Below, piece by piece: positions 33,133 through 35,202 of a stretch of 35,202 nt of DNA (positions are counted from its first letter, which is position 1; each line of letters begins with the position of its first letter). Location: contig JAPOYE010000105.1 of the NCBI GenBank assembly GCA_026706695.1, positions 1 through 35,202 on the forward strand. The letters are read 5' to 3'. Below the pieces are notes generated by a model. That model was not told where the DNA came from. It saw only the letters and a list, made by a program, of their open reading frames with translations, and did no database searches. Origin of the DNA: Candidatus Dadabacteria bacterium. Its GTDB lineage: Bacteria; Desulfobacterota_D; UBA1144; Nemesobacterales; Nemesobacteraceae. The position numbers were made by a program, and so were the translations under genes.

Positions 33133-34377
33133 ATGAAAAACATAAAAAACCTGATTTTTTTATTCTGTGTTGCGGGGATGCCGGGTGCCGTTTCCTTCCA
33201 TGCGCCCCCTGCCGCCGCCCATAACGGCGGGCACACGATGACCACCGCTGTCTCCGACGTATCGGATGACAGCACTCTTGAGGATTTCGTAGAGCACGCG
33301 GCGGCGCATCTTATGGAGGTCACGACATTTTCCGAGACTCTTGCAATACTGAACGGGTTCAGAGATGAATCGGGGGACTGGAATGACGGTTCCACTTACC
33401 TTGTTCTCCTGACAAGCGCGGGAGGGGTCTATGTTCACGCCAAAAACAGGGAGCTTGAGGATCAGGACTGGTCCCGGCTTGAGGATGCCGAGGGGAACAA
33501 CGTGGGGCAGCAGTTTCTCAGCGGAGGACTTGTAACTTATGTTGGGAATGATAGCAGTACCGGCAAAGCCTATGCGCATCATTTCACGGCTTCCGCAGTT
33601 CCGTTCGCCAATCCGCGCTTGTCCCGGGAAGACGGGTTTGTTCTCGTCGGCGGATTTGATTATGAGCCTGAAGTTATAGGTCAGAAAAGATCCTATGAGG
33701 ATCTGATCGACTCAATCCCTGTTGAGATACGTCCGCGTCCGAGCAAGGAGGCCTTCGAGATAGGCGGCGAAGATACCCGCGAGATGGATGAACAGGAGCT
33801 TAAAACGTTTGTGGAAGAGGCAATCATTTTCTTTACGGGGGCTGTTGCGCTTCCCGATCTTGATCCCGTGAGGCTGCGCACTATTTTCAGGCTTGACAAC
33901 GGGCCATGGAGACACGTATCCACCTATATCTACATAATGGATGCCGAGGGCAACGTGATTTTCAACGGGGCGAACAGAAATATTGAGCAGACCAACCTGC
34001 TCAACGATCCTGATGTCGGGGAGGACATTGCCCGGCTCATTGAAGCGGCGAAAATGCCGGGCGGAGGATTCGTGGAATACAACTGGGAAGACCCCGCAGT
34101 TGTGGGTGACGGGGAGCAAAGCGGAGGTCCCGGCGGCGATTCGCCGAAGCTTGGCTACACAAAAGCCCATTCATCTGACAAGGACAATCCTGACGCGTCT
34201 GTCTATATCTTCGGTTCCGGGCTTTATCTCGGGCCATCGGAAGAAGATGATGATGGAGGATGTGCTCTTTCGGGTACAGCGAACAGGACTGAAAGTGCTC
34301 TTGTGGGCACACTCCTTGTCGTATCCGCCATGCTTTCCGTTGTTTTTGTCCGGCAAAGACGCCGGGGGAGCGCCTGA
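33133..34377 (+). CDS. Exported tandem Cache-like protein with C-terminal sorting-type tail
   Basis: The 414-residue protein has a Sec signal peptide (about residues 1-29) and two similar extracytoplasmic domains (about 45-185 and 215-370), each with a helix-rich start, a strand like STYLVLLTSAGGVYVHA / STYIYIMDAEGNVIFNG, and a following D-rich loop, as in single-Cache ligand sensors. There is no kinase or chemotaxis domain. The last ~40 residues have the tripartite form Gly-Gly-Cys (Cys377, GGCALSG), a membrane helix and a RQRRR end, like MYXO/JDVT-CTERM sorting signals. It lies 69 bases after the SRCR gene, probably in the same transcript. Family assignment is by pattern only. Confidence 0.7.
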   Translation: MKNIKNLIFLFCVAGMPGAVSFHAPPAAAHNGGHTMTTAVSDVSDDSTLEDFVEHAAAHLMEVTTFSETLAILNGFRDESGDWNDGSTYLVLLTSAGGVYVHAKNRELEDQDWSRLEDAEGNNVGQQFLSGGLVTYVGNDSSTGKAYAHHFTASAVPFANPRLSREDGFVLVGGFDYEPEVIGQKRSYEDLIDSIPVEIRPRPSKEAFEIGGEDTREMDEQELKTFVEEAIIFFTGAVALPDLDPVRLRTIFRLDNGPWRHVSTYIYIMDAEGNVIFNGANRNIEQTNLLNDPDVGEDIARLIEAAKMPGGGFVEYNWEDPAVVGDGEQSGGPGGDSPKLGYTKAHSSDKDNPDASVYIFGSGLYLGPSEEDDDGGCALSGTANRTESALVGTLLVVSAMLSVVFVRQRRRGSA

Positions 34378-34461
34378 GCGATCTCTTGCCGGGATTGCGC
34401 TTTGTCCCGGGTCTTTCTTTAACAGTCGCGCGGATGTGATAACATAGGAGTGTTTTGCGAC

Positions 34462-34535
34462 TGGGGCGTCGTCTAACGGCAGGACACCGGGTTTTGGTCC
34501 CGGTAGTGGGGGTTCGAGTCCTCCCGCCCCAGCCA
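34462..34535 (+). tRNA. tRNA-Gln (anticodon TTG), CCA encoded
   Basis: Acceptor stem TGGGGCG pairs with CGCCCCA; a D-arm (GTCT...GGAC), an anticodon stem CCGGG/CCCGG with loop TTTTGGT (anticodon TTG, reads CAA) and a T-arm with TTCGAGT loop follow. The discriminator is G, and CCA is present in the DNA (34533-34535). Confidence 0.95.
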
Positions 34536-34556
34536 GAAATTTCTATTCACGGTACC

Positions 34557-35177
34557 ATGTCAGGCAATTCTCTCAAAGGACTTAACCCTTCCCAGCTTGA
34601 GGCCGTAACCCACGGAGAGGGCCCGCTGCTTGTGCTCGCGGGTCCGGGTTCGGGAAAAACCAGGGTGATAGCCCACCGCATTTCCTACCTCGTGAACGAC
34701 CTTCGCGTGCTTCCGGAGAACATACTGGCCGTTACATTCACCAACAAGGCGGCGGGGGAGATGAAAAAAAGGGTTTTTGATCTGGGCGGCGGTATGGCGG
34801 GCGGGATGTGGATCGGAACTTTCCACTCGATCTGCCTGCGTATCCTTAAAGCGGAAGTGGATTTTCTTCCCGACTACACGAAGGACTTCGTCGTTTACGA
34901 TCAGGACGATCAGTTGAACCTGCTTAAAAGCTCTCTGAAGGAACTTGACTACGGGGAAAGTTTTTTCGTGCCGAAGAATGTGCTTTCTCAGTTTGACCAG
35001 CTTGAGAACAGCGGGCTGGTTTCTTTTCGGGACGATTTTTACGACAGCGCACTCGGGGAGCTTTACGACTTTTACAAAAAAGAGCTTGTCAGGCGAAACG
35101 CGATGACGTTTAACGACCTGCTTTGTGTCACGAACAGGCTTTTCTCTCACCACTTGAACTTTAAAGTGCACCACTGA
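34557..35177 (+). CDS. uvrD: UvrD/PcrA-type DNA helicase, N-terminal part, frame broken near window end
   Basis: The frame shows the SF1A helicase start: Q motif LNPSQLEAVTHGEG, Walker A AGPGSGKT, motif Ia AVTFTNKAAGEM and motif Ib GTFHSICLRIL, followed by MTFNDLL, normally just before the Walker B region. It unwinds DNA in repair and replication. Up to about 35153 (ending NRLFSHH) it matches the family; then LNFKVHH and a stop at 35175-35177 follow where VDEYQDTN-type sequence is expected within about 15-20 residues. The break may be an insertion boundary, a frameshift or a contig-end artefact. It begins 21 bases after tRNA-Gln; the ATG at 34557 gives the family N-terminus. Confidence 0.85.
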   Translation: MSGNSLKGLNPSQLEAVTHGEGPLLVLAGPGSGKTRVIAHRISYLVNDLRVLPENILAVTFTNKAAGEMKKRVFDLGGGMAGGMWIGTFHSICLRILKAEVDFLPDYTKDFVVYDQDDQLNLLKSSLKELDYGESFFVPKNVLSQFDQLENSGLVSFRDDFYDSALGELYDFYKKELVRRNAMTFNDLLCVTNRLFSHHLNFKVHH

Positions 35178-35202
35178 CTTTGATAACTCTCTTTCAGGGG
35201 AG

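Overview
This 35.2 kb window looks like chromosome from a Gram-negative bacterium. It carries Tol-Pal proteins (a Pal-like lipoprotein and CpoB/YbgF), several lipobox proteins, a MEP-pathway gene (ispE), B12-dependent methylmalonyl-CoA mutase, queuosine precursor genes, ThyX rather than ThyA, and a split ATP synthase operon (atpZ-I-B-E here, F1 genes elsewhere). TTG and GTG starts are common. The SRCR-domain protein and the deltaproteobacterial-like ATP synthase and Pal genes suggest a marine, possibly host-associated deep lineage (Dadabacteria-like is my guess). That placement is inference; there is no rRNA here to test it.

Region by region. 1-3570: central carbon block with the pgk 3' end and a DhnA-type class I aldolase on the plus strand, facing an LLM-class oxidoreductase and class I fbp on the minus strand. 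3571-4435: gene-poor spacer, then cvpA. 4555-7151: a complete 2,581-bp IS1595-family element with imperfect terminal inverted repeats, a perfect 8-bp target duplication (TAAGTTTT), a transposase and four non-transposase ORFs; each end carries an inward-facing near-consensus promoter. 7263-8986: a lipoprotein and a polyprenyl diphosphate synthase. 8962-14496 (minus): mutA-mutB-meaB-rimI, each joined to the next by an ATGA stop/start overlap. 14664-15985: queC-queE. 16106-21748: a methyltransferase, a DUF971 protein, then a plus-strand run of an atypical sirtuin, a double-length ThyX, a zinc-ribbon membrane protein, a pentapeptide-repeat protein and xseA. 21752-22747: a half-length degenerate acyl-CoA synthetase-like protein. 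22835-24190: CCA-adding enzyme, ending at a bidirectional terminator shared with the atp genes. 24310-28819 (minus): pal-cpoB-hemL-atpZ-atpI-atpB-atpE. 28962-31636: flavin reductase, fxsA, a lipoprotein and ispE. 31695-34377: two exported proteins behind a strong promoter, an SRCR/Ig-like/SRCR protein and a tandem Cache-like protein with a C-terminal sorting-type tail. 34462-end: tRNA-Gln(UUG) and the 5' end of a UvrD/PcrA helicase whose frame is broken near the window edge.

Most of the window is housekeeping. The less ordinary parts are (a) the cargo-carrying IS1595 element, (b) the sirtuin-like protein lacking the usual catalytic residues beside a ThyX whose signature is split over two repeats, (c) the exported SRCR and Cache pair, (d) an atpZ reading frame with no canonical start codon, and (e) the broken helicase. 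No CRISPR array, rRNA or prophage was seen.
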